Shown: positions 11,081-24,570, counted from the stretch's first letter. The stretch is DNA of 64,000 nucleotides from Cordilura impudica (GCA_963682025.1 OY821520.1:185671758-185735757); one strand, 5' to 3'. Translations and numbers: made by a program. Notes: generated from the letters alone by a model not told the origin.

Positions 11081-13670
11081 TTCCACAAAATTTCTATTTA
11101 TTTCATTTAATAACCAAAAAAAAGTGCATTCATTAAAGTTATTTAGATAAAACAACTTTAACTAGCTTACTGCAAATATAGAGAACAAAAATTGGATATG
11201 TGAATTGGATATCAAAGAGACACACTTAAAGCTCATATAACCGTGCAAACAAAAAAAGCTTGCAACTATAGATTTAAAAAAAAGAAATATCATTTAAAAA
11301 ATATTTTTTAGAGCCGCACTGTGTTGCGGCTAGTGGAAAAGTAACTTTTTTTCGATTATTTTTTTCAGAGTTTTTAATGATGCAATTTTGTCGCAGACAT
11401 TCCAAGTAAACAAAAAACACATAAAGCTTATTTTTATGTTGGCCCGTTGATTTTTAATTGATTTTAGAAGTCAAATATACAAAATTTTCACGAAAAGAGG
11501 GGATTTCAGGGCTGTATTTGATCTCATTTGATTTTGGTGACAGATATTTTGATTCGGAAAAAAAATCTGCCTTCGGACAAGTATCTTCTGTAAAAAAAAG
11601 GAATGTTGTTTGAGACATTTTCATATGCAACTTTTTTATAGCGAAACCCCGACTAAAGGTCCATTTTTCCTTTAAATTTGGGTTAGGTAAGCAATATCTA
11701 AAAAGTCCCAGAGAGTCCCAGTTCCAAACCACTACAGAAATGTTACATAATTTGTTTTCAACGAACTGTGAAAAAATCAGCAGCCGATACCAGCCCTCCT
11801 GGGAGTTATAGCGATTTTAGTATATCACTCTCAGTATTTATTCCATAGAAATAGAACGGAAATTCTCGGAATCACTTATTAAATAATTTAATCATATTGG
11901 TTTTTGGGTGACTTTCCGTCATCGCCATCGGCTAGCCGTTATTTAAAAAAAAAATATTTCCACAAAAAACTTCATTTCTATTCCAAAAATTTTCATTTCT
12001 ATTCCATATTTTATTTAAACAAGAAATTTAGAAATTATAAAATAAATTAAGACACAGGTGGAGAAAATTTCAACACTCTTACGTGTTTGAAAATTGTTTT
12101 GTATTTTATGACAAAACCCACCCTAATTTTACTTAAACAAATAAAATCACATGATCATTTCAAATCGTTCACTGAGGGCTGCTAAATTATTTATTCCCAC
12201 AAATGAAAAAAAAGTTCTGCATTAGTGGTCCGTTCAATTTAGAACAAAAGTCTTGGGTAAAGTTTTAATTAAAGTTTGAATACTCTTATATATGTGGGAA
12301 CCAACATTTTTATTGATTTTTTCTTAAAAAATATTATACTTGATTAGATTTTAATTATTCGTATTACATCTTGCCTTTAATAGAAAAAAAAACCAACCAA
12401 TTTAATTATTTGTAAATGAAAGAAAAACGTGAAAATCGTTGAATATTATAATTTTAAGGGGTGTTTCATACTATTTTCATATAGTTAAAATTGTAAGTAT
12501 TACAAGTTCTGGTTCCCACCAGCCTAAGACACTTAAGAAGTTACCAGAGCGTAAATTTACTTAACAAGAAAAAACATTAAAAATTAAGTAACTTCTAGTT
12601 GTGTATGTAAACATCTCATAAATAAGAGTACTAAAGAATATCAAAGACTATTTATATGAATAAACAATTCATATATCGTGCATTTTAAAGGGTCACATTA
12701 GATTTAAGTTTATTCACAACAACATACAATGACCCTAATCAGGGATTTTCTTTCATAAATTCCTAAGCACAAATATTAAATATGTAATAAAAATAAAACA
12801 ATAAAAAGAAGTGGAAGTATAAACAATGGGCGGATTCCAAGATGTAACACATAAACAACACTGATGATGACCAGTGGTCAATTAAACAGAAAACATTAAA
12901 ACCTTTTTCCTTTTTCCTATCTCTATTACTCAAATTCGTATTGTACTCATATAGTAACCAGCAAAGCAGGAACGAGAGTGTAACTTATAGAAAAGATAAT
13001 GGAATCACAATATTTTCCCTCCAAAAGATATTTAAACGCGTGATGTCGCGAACTAATGACCATCGTCTTATATAAAAGCAACTACATACATTGTTTTTCT
13101 TATAACTCAGGGAGGTTTCTATGGTCAGTCTTTATTGTTATATTATAAATTAGCTACGAGTATGTAAGCGTTTTTTACAAGGTGGTGATTTTTCGCGTTT
13201 CTTTACTATAATGATAATTTTGAAAAGGTTTCTTGATGTCAAATTTTAGTTTCGCTAAATGACATTTACATGACTTTTGCGGCTCTTGTGGATGATAACG
13301 TACGACATCTTGTTTGAAAATGAAGAATATGTAATTTCTATTGTCTTAATCTATTGGTCATTTTCTAAAGCTTTAAACCGTGAAAATGTTACTTAATCTG
13401 CCGAAAGATTTATATTTTGTGTACCTTTGAAATTTCAATCACGCCTGATGTAAAATATTTTATAATTCAAACTAGCAGATTCCGTAATATGTTGTTTCCA
13501 ATTAGCTTACACATGTAAATAACAAGTTTTTCCATGGATTGAAACAATAATATGTTATTTTAGCTGGATTATATATTCTATTCGGTTTAAAGGGTCTCAG
13601 TATCAAAGCAATTCATATAGTTTACTTTATACGACATATGTCACGCTTATTGGAACGATTCCGCCCAAAT
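11081..13670. other. AT-rich stretch without a recognised gene
   Basis: No coding or RNA signal found. A small GC-richer palindromic word (GCCGCACTGTGTTGCGGC, ~11313-11330) stands out and may be the end of an unrecognised repeat. Confidence 0.45.
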
Positions 13671-13675
13671 TAAGT

Positions 13676-13880
13676 ACGACTACTTTCACTAATAACTTAT
13701 GAACTGACACAAAGTTGCAAGAATCTCGTTAGCATTGTACTGTAGACATATGATGATAAATATTTACTTTGTATGGCGGTGCCACTCCCAATGCATAAAT
13801 TTATAACTAATGAACGAACACAAATTTTATTATTTTATGATAAATATATACTTTGTATGGGAGATGCGATGCCCACTAAA
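13676..13880. repeat. Diverged ~88-bp tandem duplication
   Basis: The blocks 'atgataaatatttactttgt' (~13750) and 'atgataaatatatactttgt' (~13838) are each preceded by 'aactNatgaacNNacacaaa' and followed by 'atgg...tgcca/gccca'. This explains the 77-codon open stretch at 13773-14006, which I do not consider a gene. Confidence 0.5.
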
Positions 13881-14284
13881 TCGATCCCCTCATTTTTGGC
13901 TGAACTGTACAAAAAAATGGAACGCAAGAAATTTAATGGTAGGATACCAAATAGAAGACTAAACATTTTCGCTATCAGCTGCAGCAGTCGGAATGTTGTG
14001 AATTAACTTGTGCAGCTGATATTCAGAAGCTCTTACTGCTTCACTACATATTATTCTCATCAAAAGTCAGAATCTATGGAGAACTCATAGGCTTCTAAAT
14101 CTCTTCCGAAAAGCCAAACCGAAAGCCAAACATCTGACTATTTAAAATCTAGATTGATTTTAAAGAATTCGATTTAGTTCAGCTGGCCTTTTTCACTCGC
14201 TGTTGTCGCGAGCTTCTTTTTTTTGTTTGTTTTTAAGATGCTAGTGTCTTTCAGGAAAGGAAGCTTTATGTGCAAATAAGTTAT

Positions 14285-14790
14285 AGGAAAATGTATGTCT
14301 ATGTCTATGTCTTCCTTAACTCCAACGTTATGCCTTCCATTCTTGTAGACCAGTGCAAGAAGGTACTGTCGAAGCTAATCGGCCTCTACGTTATTACTCA
14401 AGTATGAGTGCCTGGCCATAGAGATTTTTATGGAAATGAAAAGGCACACAGACTTAACGCCAGGATCTGCTATTGATAGTTCTTCTGCGGTTTCAGTCAC
14501 AATGGCTCTGGGAGATAAATATGTATGCATTTTCTAAGAGCAGCGCAAAATAGAATATTGACACTTGCATGATTTCGAGATTTAGGAGGCCTGATTATAA
14601 CCTAAGATGGATTTATTTTTGTGCTGAGACGGAGAAAGAAATACAAGAAAGATGGAAGGTTACTGACACATTGAGACATATAAAGGCTTACGGTCGTGCT
14701 GATGGGAGAAAAGCAGACAATATATCATTTCTACTGCGAGTGTGAAGCCTTGCATAGTTTTTTTAAGTACTGTAATTACTAAATACAATA
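14285..14790 (+). pseudogene. LINE remnant: RNase H end and C-terminal Cys/His region
   Basis: The plus strand reads 'VPGHRDFYGNEKAH' at about 14410-14451, the typical end of a retrotransposon RNase H domain. About 200 bp later comes 'KQTIYHFYCECEALHSF' (about 14713-14763), like the Cys/His-containing C-terminus of LINEs that carry RNase H (I/LOA/R1-type). Frameshifts and stops separate the parts. No reverse transcriptase is readable upstream. Confidence 0.5.
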
Positions 14791-14799
14791 AATAACGGC

Positions 14800-15630
14800 A
14801 GATTGGTTTGGTCAGCAACTGGGTGTCACATTCTAATGCACAGATGAGATGGCGACAAGATAGCTGACAGCTGTATGACTATTGTACGATGGTAATAAGA
14901 TGGCAGCTCGATGACAAGATAGTGGTAACACGATTGCAGGGAGATAGTAAGATGACCGCTTTTGAAGTCAATGATTGCGGCATCCGCAGCGACCAGTGAC
15001 AAGGCGAGGGTTTACGTAGGATACTGCTAGCATATAATGAACTGAAATACTCTTACAGGACAAAAACAGGACTCCGAAAAAATATGAAAGGGATCTGATT
15101 TAGCACACTCCTCGCAGGACCATTAAGATTTGAAGGAACTCTAAAGGAAGCAGTGCTCAATAAGAATTTGCAATACTTCTGAAGCACTCCCTCCGTAGGC
15201 CTTCTCAAGGATTTGCAGGACATCCCCAAAATTGACCTACGTTTCAGTGATGACTACGTTCGGGGAAAATTCAATTTCTTAAGTTCGACAACAGAAATCT
15301 GTCGCATGGGTCCAAATCTGGTGAGAACGTTAGCAGTTCATACCCCAATTCATAAACATATTCCATGGAAATAACACAAATGTGTAACCGCTCATTATCT
15401 TGATGAAAGAGAACTATTTTTGTGACAAATTGGAATGTTTCTCCAACAACATTTTTTTTAAATTTTGGATTATATACACTACTAATCTATCCAAAGTTAA
15501 CAACGTGGATAAGTCCGCATGTATTCCAGAGAAAAAACTGTGACCATAACATTGTTAGCTCATAAAATGCACCTAGGAGACATTCACTACGAAAGCACTA
15601 CTTCAAATGAAAAAGTGACTTTATAAAAAA
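14800..15630. other. No recognised gene
   Basis: Less AT-rich than its surroundings but with stops in all frames. It may be decayed transposon sequence. Nothing specific could be supported. Confidence 0.35.
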
Positions 15631-15637
15631 AAATATA

Positions 15638-16650
15638 AAAATATTTACTTTTCCAAATCAAATTCATCACCATCAAAGTAAGTCCCATGCAATATATTTA
15701 CGCCAATGAATTTTACGATCCGCGAAACAGTTGTTAAAGTCTATTTCCGGAATGTTCTTTTATGCGAGCAGCATTTTGGCTTTTATCTCCTCAATTAATT
15801 TAATACAGTAACTTTTGGATTTATTAATTACCCAGAAGTGATACTATGCCGAATTTGCCGAATATGTATAGTGGTTGGGGAATGAAAACCCAATCCATAG
15901 TGGGAAGGTCTATTTTCGTGGTTCTTAAAGCAAGACTTGCCTACTCATAAATCAGGCCTCTTTTTAGGACTAGCTTGACGAAAACGGCGCATAACATTAA
16001 AACAATATTCCTTTTAATAGATTGACCTGGCAGCAGGAATTCGTAGTACACCACACCCCACGATAATCAAAGACTTTGATAACTGATCTCTTCAGTTTTT
16101 CTTTACTTTTTTTAAAATATTCCCTTGATTGGTTGATTGTTTCGTGGTCGAAGGATAAATCCAATTCTCACCACCTCTAATAACGCGGATAGTCAGAAAG
16201 CGTTATTAAAATAATATTAAAACAATGCTCTTTTTCAATAAATCTGAATGTTTTTGGAAACACTCCAGATTTGACGAAATTTTTTACTAATTCTTTTCAA
16301 GATTTCTAACTGTCAATCGACGATTTTATAGTGCCAAATTTTTGAGTTTCTTAACGTGTTGTTCATCCCTGTTCAGCGCTTTGTCTTCAACACTTTCTTG
16401 GAAGTCTATGTACCAAAATTTTATTGCTTGGTCACGAAGGCCTTCTTAATGTTTTTTCAGCAGCAATTTCATTCCATGAGTAATTTTAAATGGAACTTCT
16501 CTGTGCAACAAAATCAGACATTGTTATAAGTTTCTTTTAGTCATGAGCGTCTCTAACCAATTAAGATATGTCAACAGTGCTACCAACATGAAATAAAAAC
16601 TAATCGCCCGAATTGATAAACCCGCAAAGTTTTAAGTGAAAAATCGATTT
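15638..16650 (-). pseudogene. Mariner-like transposase remnant
   Basis: In shifting minus-strand frames the order of a mariner transposase can be followed: 'WELDLSFDHETINQ' (~16130-16180), 'VIKVFDYRGVWCT' (~16050-16090), 'NVMRRF' plus 'KKRPDL' (~15960-15995), 'FIPQPLYIFGKF' (~15850-15885), and the C-terminal 'HGTYFDGDEFDLEK*' (~15650-15690), which resembles the mariner ending GxYFxGDxxD. Stops and frameshifts throughout make it non-functional. Terminal repeats were not located. Confidence 0.5.
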
Positions 16651-16699
16651 TTTTTATTTGGACACAGTATTACAGTGCTTTGAAAGATCTCTGTCAAAT

Positions 16700-18580
16700 G
16701 ATGTGTAGCTGGTGTGGTCTCTTTAACCAAAAATTTCGAAATTCTACTTATATCTTATCTTTCGAATCTCAACTATCGAATGGCAAATAACAAACTTCTG
16801 AACGTCTTTGCTCTGAAGATAATTTATCATAAAATGGTTTAGTGTACTGACTTTCTCAAACTAAGAAATAATAGGGCTTAATATGCAATTACATAGACCG
16901 GAAAAAATAATACCAGATTAAATGAATAACCTCTGAATATCACCCAAGGTTAATATTTTACTTTTGCCACAGTTTAAAGCCTTCGAGCGAAACGTGTGAA
17001 CATGAAATCTTACGAAGTTCCTTTTACTTGTGGTTGGATGATTTTAGTGTCTTAACCCTGACTAAGAATGTACATACATATACATAATTTTTAGGTGATA
17101 TGGGTCATCTCCTGTATTTAATGTAATTCCAATACGATTAAGCTATCATCACAGATGATGATGATGATGATGAAGATAATGAAACGAAAAAGGAGTTAAA
17201 CAAACTTTCGGCCTTTGCTCGTATGCTGTAACATTTGTTTATTCAGCATCCTAAATCAAAATCCATGGACAATTAAGAACAAACATTGTTCTTACGCACA
17301 CAGAAAATTAAACAAATTCATGCTTGCATTATAGGTTTCTTGTTGTTTTTGTATAACTCCCTAAAACAAACTGATATTTTCTTGAACGTTTTGTCAAACG
17401 TGGAAGCAAAGGAAAACGTTTTATTTTTGAACATTTTTTTTATTATTATTTAAATTTAATTGTAGCAACAACATTGCACACTAATGCCAGTAAACATTTA
17501 CATACCACCACATCTTGATTTCACTGGCTGTCATATATTTGGATTGTCCATTTTTTTCTGTCTCTATCGTTTTATTATTACAAAACATTTTTCAAAAAGG
17601 ATCAAAATTATCAACAAAACATAAAGATCCTCTAACAGTTTCTCAAGCCATTTGTATATGCCTTATGTCCTCAGTGAGAATAATATTGGAAACAAAATTG
17701 TTTTTCTTCGTGTAGCATATGCTTAATACAAGAAATTTACATTTAACCCTTTTTTGTGTTTTACTTTTAGAATCAGTAAATGGTAAAAAAGGAAAAGGCA
17801 CTTTATAAGTTAGTTTTGAAAGTATGTCTTAGGTGACGAAGACCCTTTTTTTGCGTGCCTTACAGATTGTCATCTTTGCGTAACATACACAAAAAAATTG
17901 ATTAAATTAAAAATGACAAAAATTATTTAACAACTATTTTCATATATCCAGAACACATGTAGCGTAGATCAGTATTTTTCTGCCTTTTTTTCTCAGTTGG
18001 TTTTTTAAGAGTACAAATTTTAGACATCCCATTCTGGCATGTCATCAAAGGGGTTAGTTGGAAAACATACAAGCAACAGACCACATACAAAAATTATATT
18101 GACAAAAAAAAATCAAAACTGGTATCTGCACGTATGGATGACATTAAATACCGTTAGAGTTTGGTACGTTTGGTCCTTTTATGGAATACAATTAAAACTT
18201 TCAATAAATAATATCTTCGTGAATAGACACAAAAATATTGGGTATGAAATAGGCTTTCGTATAGATAAATTGTTTAACAGTTTGATAATTAAATTGACAT
18301 AATCCAGAATTGAAGTAGTGAAATATCCTCTCCGGAGTGAGAGGTGTGGTATCATTATATCGTTCGTTTAATTTATGATCACAGTCTCTTTAACTCAAAT
18401 CTATAACACGTTCGTAAACCCACATTTGGTCTTCCCCGAGATATGATATTTCCCACAAGTATGTATATTCCGCGTGACTATTCAATCTTTCAAAATTTGA
18501 GCCGTAAAATTCTTTTGAAAACTCTAAAGAGCGGGAAATATCGTCGAAAATATTTTCATCGATGTGATTAGTGCTAAATC
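16700..18580. other. No recognised gene; short (GAT)n at 17157-17172
   Basis: AT-rich sequence. A small GAT trinucleotide run is visible. The open stretches of 66 and 87 codons here (17515-17715, 18039-18302) show no family motif and unremarkable composition. Confidence 0.4.
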
Positions 18581-18584
18581 CATT

Positions 18585-19020
18585 TCTATAAACGGAACGG
18601 AAATTGCTTTCTCAAAATCGAGTAAATATCTTGGCATAACACTAGATGAAAAACTGACTTTCAAGGAACATTTGGTAAATGTTGTGGTCGAACTCTGTAT
18701 CCTCCTCTTAATAGAAAATCGAAACTGAGTATTTAAAATGAACTTCTATTATACAAGTTGTGTATCAGACCTATTCTTACATATGGCTGTGTTGTTTGGA
18801 AATCTTGCGCGAAACCCACAAAAAATGTATTCAAATAATTCAAAATAAAAATTTGAATATAATACTTAATTTACCAAGACGATTTCCTACTTTATACTTG
18901 CATAGAATGCCAGGACAAAGAACTATCGAAACGGTAATTAAGGATATGATACTGGCATACAATTATAGATGCAGAAGGTCAAATTTTGCCCATTTGAGAG
19001 TTTTACATAGCATGGACTAA
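18585..19020 (+). pseudogene. Jockey-like LINE remnant, C-terminal part of ORF2
   Basis: The plus strand reads 'SKYLGITLDEKLTF' (~18623-18664), then, after frameshifts, 'LCIRPILTYGCVVWKSCAK' (~18759-18820) and 'CIQIIQNKNLNIILNLPRRF' (~18830-18890). These are the post-polymerase motifs of jockey-clade LINEs (YLGxxLD...RPxLTYGxxxW...QxxxLRxxxxxPW). The polymerase core upstream is missing. Frame changes occur near 18680 and 18810. Confidence 0.65.
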
Positions 19021-19270
19021 TTAACTTCATACACTCTGGTATAGACTCAACTAGTTTTGTTCAATAAAAACATTTCAAACCTCCCTTTCTATTTTAATTT
19101 TTTTTTTGGTGATATTATATGTAGGTTTTTCATACTATCTTGTTCCTATATACTAGAATAATATGTTTAAGAAATGCTAACTTATATTAATAAATTATGT
19201 AATTATTTGCTGTAATATCTTAACGATAGTAACTCAAAATTGTTTTAGAAATAAGAAACTCAATGACTTA

Positions 19271-19523
19271 AGGTGCGTTCAGACTACGCAAATATTTGAC
19301 CAAATAAACGTAACCCCTAAATAATGTATAATTTTCCTTGTATAATTTTCATTAAGTTATACAATATATGATATAGAATATAGTTAAATATATTAAATAT
19401 TACTAATGTAATGAAACATAACTTAATTTTGTCTTTTATATATCATGTAAGATTGAATAAAACTTTCATAAAATTAGGGGTTACGTTTATTTGGTCAAAT
19501 ATTTGCGTAGTCTGAACGCACCT
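19271..19523. mobile_element. MITE 1 with perfect 50-bp TIRs and TTA duplication
   Basis: The arms 19271-19320 and 19474-19523 are perfect inverted copies beginning AGGTGCGTTCAGACTACGC. TTA flanks both sides (19268-19270 and 19524-19526). The 253-bp length, lack of coding and 3-bp TWA-type duplication fit a PIF/Harbinger-related MITE. The intact TIRs suggest a fairly recent copy. Confidence 0.85.
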
Positions 19524-19838
19524 TTATTGATAGTAAATAAATAATAAAAAAAAATCCATTGCTGGAAAAATGCAGAGTTTTCAGGCAATTATTCCGACAA
19601 TAAAACTATCCAGTTGGCCATACAAAGTGACGTCACATATGGAGAATAAAGAGCGGAAGAGAAAGAGAGAGAGAGAGTTCACGGCGTCACAGATGAAAAA
19701 AGGTAACATAATATCAGCAGCGATGAGGTGTATATATGTTTGTGTGGTAGCTCTGGTGCTACCTCCACTGAATACGTCATATATACTTTTAGATTTTCTC
19801 CGGATATCACATGGGAAACATGCAGACAATATTATTTA

Positions 19839-20339
19839 AGGTGTGTTTACACTATGTTGATTTTCCATATGTAAATTCAGTTTTACGATCCATTCGTAAT
19901 TCCATGTGTGTGTCAAAATTGGCGTTTTACATACGATTCATAACATATGCGTTCAAACGTACATATGTATTTCCGTATGACATAATCTGTAAATGTAAAC
20001 AACAGCTGATTTAATTTCTGAATTTACAAAAATTTATTGTTAAAAATAAAGTTATATATTTTATATATTTTTTAATTGTTAATTAATATTAAACATTTTA
20101 TTTTTCTTTCAATACTTATCTTTATAATTTACTCTGTTTTTCTTTCGCCACAAGCAGTGTTGTATTTTCATATGGTTCTCATGCCAAAATAGAACCTGCT
20201 CGAATTGAAAAATTTACACATGTCTTGCCAAATGTATTGTACATAAACAATTTTTGAAAGGGTTCATACTATGTGTACAAATTGCATGTGCTAAAAAAAT
20301 AAGAAAAACACAAGCAAAACACATAGTGTGAACGTAGCT
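19839..20339. mobile_element. MITE 2 with imperfect TIRs and TTA duplication
   Basis: The left end AGGTGTGTTTACACTATGT and the right end (minus strand) AGCTACGTTCACACTATGT are related to each other and to MITE 1. The flanks are TTA at 19836-19838 and 20340-20342. The 501-bp element contains further CACTATGT/ACATAGTG words. The open stretches across it are by-products. Confidence 0.7.
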
Positions 20340-20489
20340 TTAGTTAACAACATGAACAAAAAGGCCTATTTTGGTGTACTGAATTTGGGCCTTTCTTAAT
20401 ATGTTGTAGAATCCATCGTTCATTTGATTCAGAAAATATAATTTGTTTTCCCTACTCCCTCAAATTCAATAATATTGTAAAACTAGAAT

Positions 20490-21065
20490 GAAAGTTCATT
20501 TTCCTAAAAAGTTCCTTTTCTTAACAAATACCTTTTCTTAAATGGAACGCTTTCTCAAAAAGTAATCTTTCTTAAAAAGCACCTCTTCTTAACAACTACA
20601 TTTTCTTACAAAAGTACCTTTTCTTAAAAAATACCTTGCCTTAAATCGAAGAACTGCCTAAAAAAGCACCTTTTCTTTTACCTTTTTGTACTGATCCTCT
20701 GCTGGCTTTTTTTTAAAGAAAGTACGTTTAATCACAACAAGTGCCTTGTCTTAAAATAGTGCCCTTCTTTAAAAGACACATTTTCTTAAAAAAAAGTTTA
20801 CTTACTTAAAAATTTACCTTTTCTTAAAAAGTACCTTCTCTTACAAAATTACCTTTTCTTAAAAAAAGTACCTTGTGTTAAAAAAGTAGATAGTCTTAAA
20901 AAAGTATCTATTCTTAAGATAGTACCTTTTATTTGAAAAGAACATTTTTTAAATGAACGTTTTCCTAAAAAAGTAAATTTTCCTAAGAAAAAATAAATTT
21001 TTTTTTGATAAATTTACCTTTTCTTCAAATAAATAATTTTCCATAAAAAAAACTGTCGAGAAAAT
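20490..21065. repeat. Degenerate minisatellite, unit ~17-19 bp CTTTTCTTAAAAAAGTAC
   Basis: About 25-30 diverged copies of C(T)TTTCTTAAAAAAGTAC run head to tail, with one interruption around 20690-20720. Copies vary in A-run length and single bases, so the array is old. It begins about 150 bp after MITE 2. Confidence 0.85.
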
Positions 21066-22900
21066 CTATCTTTCTTAATAAGCTACACCCGCTACAAAAC
21101 CGCCAGTGCTAGCGGTAAAACTGCTGTTCTGACAATACTGTTAGGTGTATAAGGTAAACAAATGCTAAAAACCCCTAACATTAATTTAAAGCCTTGGCCT
21201 ATACAAAAATATTAAATCACTCTACCTGTTGTCTACACTCAAATCAGCCAGTCGCTTTGAAACCTAGAAAAATATTTGGATTTTTTCTTTTAATTTCCAA
21301 ATGACTGTATAAAATTTTATTACCCCAAGTGTATTATGATTACAATAGCTGTTATTACATGCAATAACATGATGCTTTTAATTGTTTCTTGATAGAGTGA
21401 TATCGGAACATTATCAAAAAAATATCCAACCAGCACTTTGGTAACGCTCAAATAGAAGACAATGATGATGGAAATTTTACACCCATATATTTTGTTTGTT
21501 TTTCTAGCAGCTACTGGCGACCGCATTGATGGATGGTCGTATGGATGGCTAAACGTTTACGTTTTTCACAATGATGTTGCATACATACGTCCAAATGACA
21601 AAATAAAACCCCCCGACTGTTGACAACTACGTCACAAGACTTAGACCATGTGTGTACGAGTATGTCTACAGGACAAGCACCTTTACCCGCATATTAATAA
21701 AATAGTACATTTCAACGTACTTTCACCTAATCATTTTTTAGTTAGTGAGTAAGTGAGTGAGTGGATAACGCGTGTAACAATGTGTCAAATTTAAGTGATC
21801 AATGAATACGAAAGAAAAATTCGCTGAAGACTCGTATATGGGAAAAATGGCAAACATGTGCAAAAACATGAGGATGTTTAAAATAAAATAATAGGTTGTC
21901 ATTTAACCGTTTTGTTTCTTATTATTAGAGTAAATTAACTTAGTCAAATATTTAATATTCCAAAAGAGGGTCTGTCATTTGAGTAGTTTTTGTCTTTTGC
22001 AAATATGCTGGTAAAGGTGTGTTTTTATGTGTTTGTTTTGTGTTGCTGGTGTAGGCCTACTATTAGACTTATTAGCATTTTCAGAAAATTACGCGCACAC
22101 TTTAAAATATATTTTTACTTCTGTACACAATTATTAAGAAGTTACAAGTTTAAGAACATGTGTTATTTGGAAATGTTAGCAGCTTTTTGTAGAACTGTTT
22201 CAAATACAAATATAATTTTCGTAAAGTTTTGATATTAAAATAGTATAATGTACAACTATTAGTGTTATAGTAGCAATACCTAGTCTGGGGATCGAATACA
22301 AATGCTGATCGTGATAAAGTAAATTTTTAAAGCAATATTCGTTACAGCTTTATTTGCTTATTTTTTTCAACTTTTGCTTACATTTGCTTATATAACAATT
22401 TTTGGCTTGTTTTTTTTCTATTTTCTGTCAGAAACAAATTTTTTAAAACAAAAGTTTAAATACACTGAAGATCGCATAAATTGAATTTTATTTTAATATA
22501 AGACGTACCCATCGGGGTCGATTATATGGCGGCTAGGTCTTAACATGCACTGATTTACAGCAATTGAAAAAGCGACAAAAGCTTTAAAAATACATTAAAT
22601 ATTCGACCTATTGTTTGCGGGTGGTATCAGAAAAATCATTAATTCATATATTCTTCTAAACGAAGCTAATGAAGTCATCTCAGATAGATAAATTTAGATC
22701 ATCAAATATCCACCGGTAACAAAATCGGAAATTCTTAAGTCAATTTGTCAGAAATAAATAAATAACCACACAAAGTGGTTCAAATTCATTGCCTAAGAAG
22801 AATAACATAATAGGACGAATGTGTCACTGGTTGAAAATATGTTTGGGAATTGTTCATCAACACATACATAAGTATATAAATGAAACATATTAATTGCATT
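21066..22900. other. No recognised gene
   Basis: AT-rich sequence with no coding, RNA or transposon signal that I can support. The open stretches of 68 and 80 codons lack family motifs. Confidence 0.4.
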
Positions 22901-22904
22901 TAGA

Positions 22905-23335
22905 TCGATTCCATTTTGAAGCTTTGTTTAGTATTCAAATTTTAATACAGAACAGCAAAGATGTACATAAAGATGTATTCGAATGCTTTACTGGTTATCA
23001 AAAAGCATTTGATGGAATGCAACATGATAAATAAACTGATGTTTTAAAAGTTATTAATATAGATTGGAAGTATTTGACATGTGGAGCTATCGCAGAATTT
23101 TAAAAACTGCATGGACTGACAGATTAACGAACACAGAGGTTCTAAATAGGTTGCAAAAGATAGAAAAATATTGAATCTAATAAAACAACGTAAAATTCCC
23201 TACCATTATTTTAGAGGTGGAAGATACGAACTGTTGCAATAAATTCAACAAGGTAGAATAGAGGGAAGAATAGACATGAAGAACGCATATATCGTGGCAT
23301 ATAGAGAGGAACATAAGAAGTTTTTCAGGCTTAAA
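22905..23335 (+). pseudogene. RTE-like LINE remnant with internal deletion
   Basis: The plus strand reads 'ECFTGYQKAFDGMQHDK' at about 22980-23030, the first catalytic-D motif of LINE reverse transcriptases (YxKAFDxVxHxxL). About 70 bp later it reads 'MWSYRRILKTAWTDRLTN' and 'LNRLQKIEKILNLIKQRK' (~23079-23190), typical of the far C-terminus. The YxDD core between them is deleted. RTE-like assignment rests on these flanking motifs. Confidence 0.55.
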
Positions 23336-23339
23336 ACCT

Positions 23340-24570
23340 AGAGGTTAATTAGTTCATACAGCACGAAATCGATAAAATTATGCAAATATTATTAATAATA
23401 AATTTTTTCACTTAAAACATAAAAAGTTGTATACACTGTGAGCGAAAAAACAATGGAAACTATTAACGAAATATATTTTTGGCGACATGCACATTCAACA
23501 CCAAAAAAATATAATTATAAAACTAAAAACTCTTTTATTAATTTAAAAATTTTAATGTTTCATTAATTTAAAAAAGAAAAAATATTAATATTAAAGTAGC
23601 TTAACTTCAGAAAAAACTTTAATATATTCAAAACATTGGAAACATTTATTATACAATAATGGAAAACTTTCCCTCTATTTTTGGTTTCAATACTTTGACG
23701 CTTATTCATTATTTTAAATTGTTGATAATTTCCATTGAAATTTTGTCCACTCTAAATTAACTGTCTCATTTGCTCATCGAGAAAGAGTTCAAGCACATAT
23801 TTTTAGTATCAGACTGTTAAGACCTCTTTAGGTAGCATTTTTAGATATTTTTTAAACTCTCTTGCTATAATATCCTGTCTTTGACTCGTTTAACGGGTCC
23901 ATGCCGCTTAAATGTTGAGTCGTCTCCGTACCTCTTTCACGCTGTATCTTGAGAATTTTTTAAATTATGGATTTAGTCATAGAATATTTCTCAAAATATT
24001 TTTTTGGTTGTGTTTTTTTTTTATTATATTTTTTGTAACAAATGTTTTATCTTTCGATAAAGAACAAACACGCCAAGAAGTGATTTCAAATCAGAATTTT
24101 GTAAAAGTTTCTAATGCATTGTCACCCGATCGCGAGTGGATAATGTTTTAATTTTTAGATGTACGCGTTGAAGAACATGTTCTGTTTTTTAGCAGTACAC
24201 GTGGAAGAAAACGAACTTAAAATAAAGCTACACTTGAATCTGTGTGGTTTATGTGTGTTCGAAACATAAAATACGTGATAGAAAACTGTTCGTGTAGATT
24301 ACGAAATATTAAAACGAAACACAGTAATGATTGTATTCGGCACCGTACAAAATTTAGAAACACACATGATTGATATGAAAATAAAAATATGTGTTTGTTG
24401 GTCTGAGCTATGTTTGTTTACATATATGTACGAGTTTTTATTTCAGTGTGTGTTTTTTTCTGAACTCTGCTATATACCAAAATTTATCACAATATATTTA
24501 TATTTGGGACCTGATGGACGGATGGATAGCCAAATCGACTCAGAAAGTGATTTTATAATAAACTTCACAG
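23340..24570. other. No recognised gene; possible Tc1-type end near 23436
   Basis: The word TACACTGTGAGCGAAAAA (~23433) resembles the outer end of Tc1-like transposons, such as the one at 34952, but no partner end or clear transposase was found. The rest is AT-rich. Confidence 0.25.

Noticed and set aside
19570..19839. Overlapping 82-89 codon frames on both strands between the two MITEs
   Set aside because: Both strands are open over the same AT-poorer stretch and neither shows a family motif.
23433..23930. Possible Tc1-like transposon with end TACACTGTGAGCG and a faint minus-strand frame
   Set aside because: Only one end and no convincing transposase motif; kept as a note in the region entry.
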